Below, one piece after another: positions 63,843-64,000 of a DNA stretch of 64,000 bases. The stretch is taken from the NCBI RefSeq assembly GCF_010587385.1, contig NZ_CP047475.1:1116001-1180000 (forward strand), given 5' to 3'. The translations under genes were made by a program, and so were the position numbers. Below the pieces are notes generated by a model. The model was not told the origin of the DNA. It saw only the letters and a program-made list of their open reading frames with translations, and ran no database searches. Origin of the DNA: Vibrio astriarenae (GTDB taxonomy: Bacteria; Pseudomonadota; Gammaproteobacteria; Enterobacterales; Vibrionaceae). Positions within the stretch are counted from its first letter, which is position 1. Each line of letters begins with the position of its first letter.

Positions 63843-64000
63843 TCAGGCTTTTTCAGTGTGATGCTTGATTAAGAGCGTGAACGCAGTGTTGATGGATTTC
63901 ATCTTTTCACTATCACCGTGGCGGTCTGGGTGGTAGCGGTGCGAGAGCTTTTTGTATTGACGTTTTATTTCCTCAGGCGAGGGGATTGTCTTTGGTGTAT
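63843..64000 (-). CDS. J-domain protein, C-terminal end (5' part outside window)
   Basis: Read from the right edge, the minus strand encodes about 51 residues up to a stop at 63843. They contain the second half of a J domain: PSPEEIKRQYKKLSHRYHPD with the HPD motif, then MKSINTAFTLL. The protein ends 14 residues later, so the J domain is C-terminal or the protein is very small. It would stimulate an Hsp70 ATPase. The start lies outside the window. Confidence 0.75.
   Translation of the reverse strand, partial: TPKTIPSPEEIKRQYKKLSHRYHPDRHGDSEKMKSINTAFTLLIKHHTEKA

Overview
The window looks like chromosomal DNA of a marine Vibrio (Gammaproteobacteria, Vibrionaceae). The evidence is gene order and protein similarity: the split trpE-trpG-trpD-trpCF-trpB-trpA operon facing rnm-yciO-rluB, the trxB-cydD-cydC block, mglBAC, a LuxT-like TetR regulator, a two-adaptor RND pump of the VexIJK/VmeGHI layout, and many conserved vibrio families (DUF2982, DUF2760, DUF2797, YfcZ). 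Base composition appears even and moderate throughout. I see no integrase, transposase, phage gene, rRNA, tRNA or CRISPR array, so this is core or stable accessory chromosome rather than an island. The species cannot be fixed from the sequence alone.

Layout, left part (1-20 kb). The end of an L,D-transpeptidase gene is followed by ycbL, a DUF2982 membrane protein and a small winged-helix protein with a Lys/Ala-rich tail. Then come an HD-GYP c-di-GMP phosphodiesterase, a 73-residue gene behind two LexA (SOS) boxes, a MaoC-fold protein and two membrane proteins. Next is a three-gene operon of a DUF2760 protein and two atypical Hsp70 proteins, followed by a DEDDh exonuclease, O-acetylhomoserine sulfhydrylase, and a lipoprotein 5'-nucleotidase with CRP and LacI-family-like sites upstream.

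Middle (20-49 kb). A YibE/F membrane protein and a retropepsin-like protein precede cydC, cydD and trxB (cytochrome bd assembly and thiol redox). A two-gene unit follows, pairing a 2-oxoglutarate/iron dioxygenase with a cysteine-desulfurase-like PLP enzyme that has lost the catalytic Cys. Then come a DUF2797 protein, a three-gene operon (52-residue Cys4 protein, GNAT acetyltransferase, HAD phosphatase), a cytoplasmic alpha-amylase, dispersed palindromic repeats, the RND pump with two lipoprotein adaptors and a divergent TetR regulator, an AraC-like protein, a PlsC-type acyltransferase, an exported protein made of eight exact 20-residue repeats, YfcZ, LuxT-like, a COG0523 GTPase, YlqF, and the galactose ABC transporter mglBAC with operator-like sites.

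Right part (49-64 kb). A DnaQ-type exonuclease and an Omp85-type outer-membrane barrel precede the complete trp operon. Its leader peptide (three Trp codons), attenuator and TrpR operator are all readable. Divergent from it are rnm, yciO and rluB. A large secreted EF-hand protein of unknown function, a small CxxC protein and the end of a J-domain protein close the window.

The most unusual candidates are the double-LexA-box small gene, the paired Hsp70/DUF2760 operon, the dioxygenase/PLP-enzyme pair, and the 20-residue-repeat exported protein.
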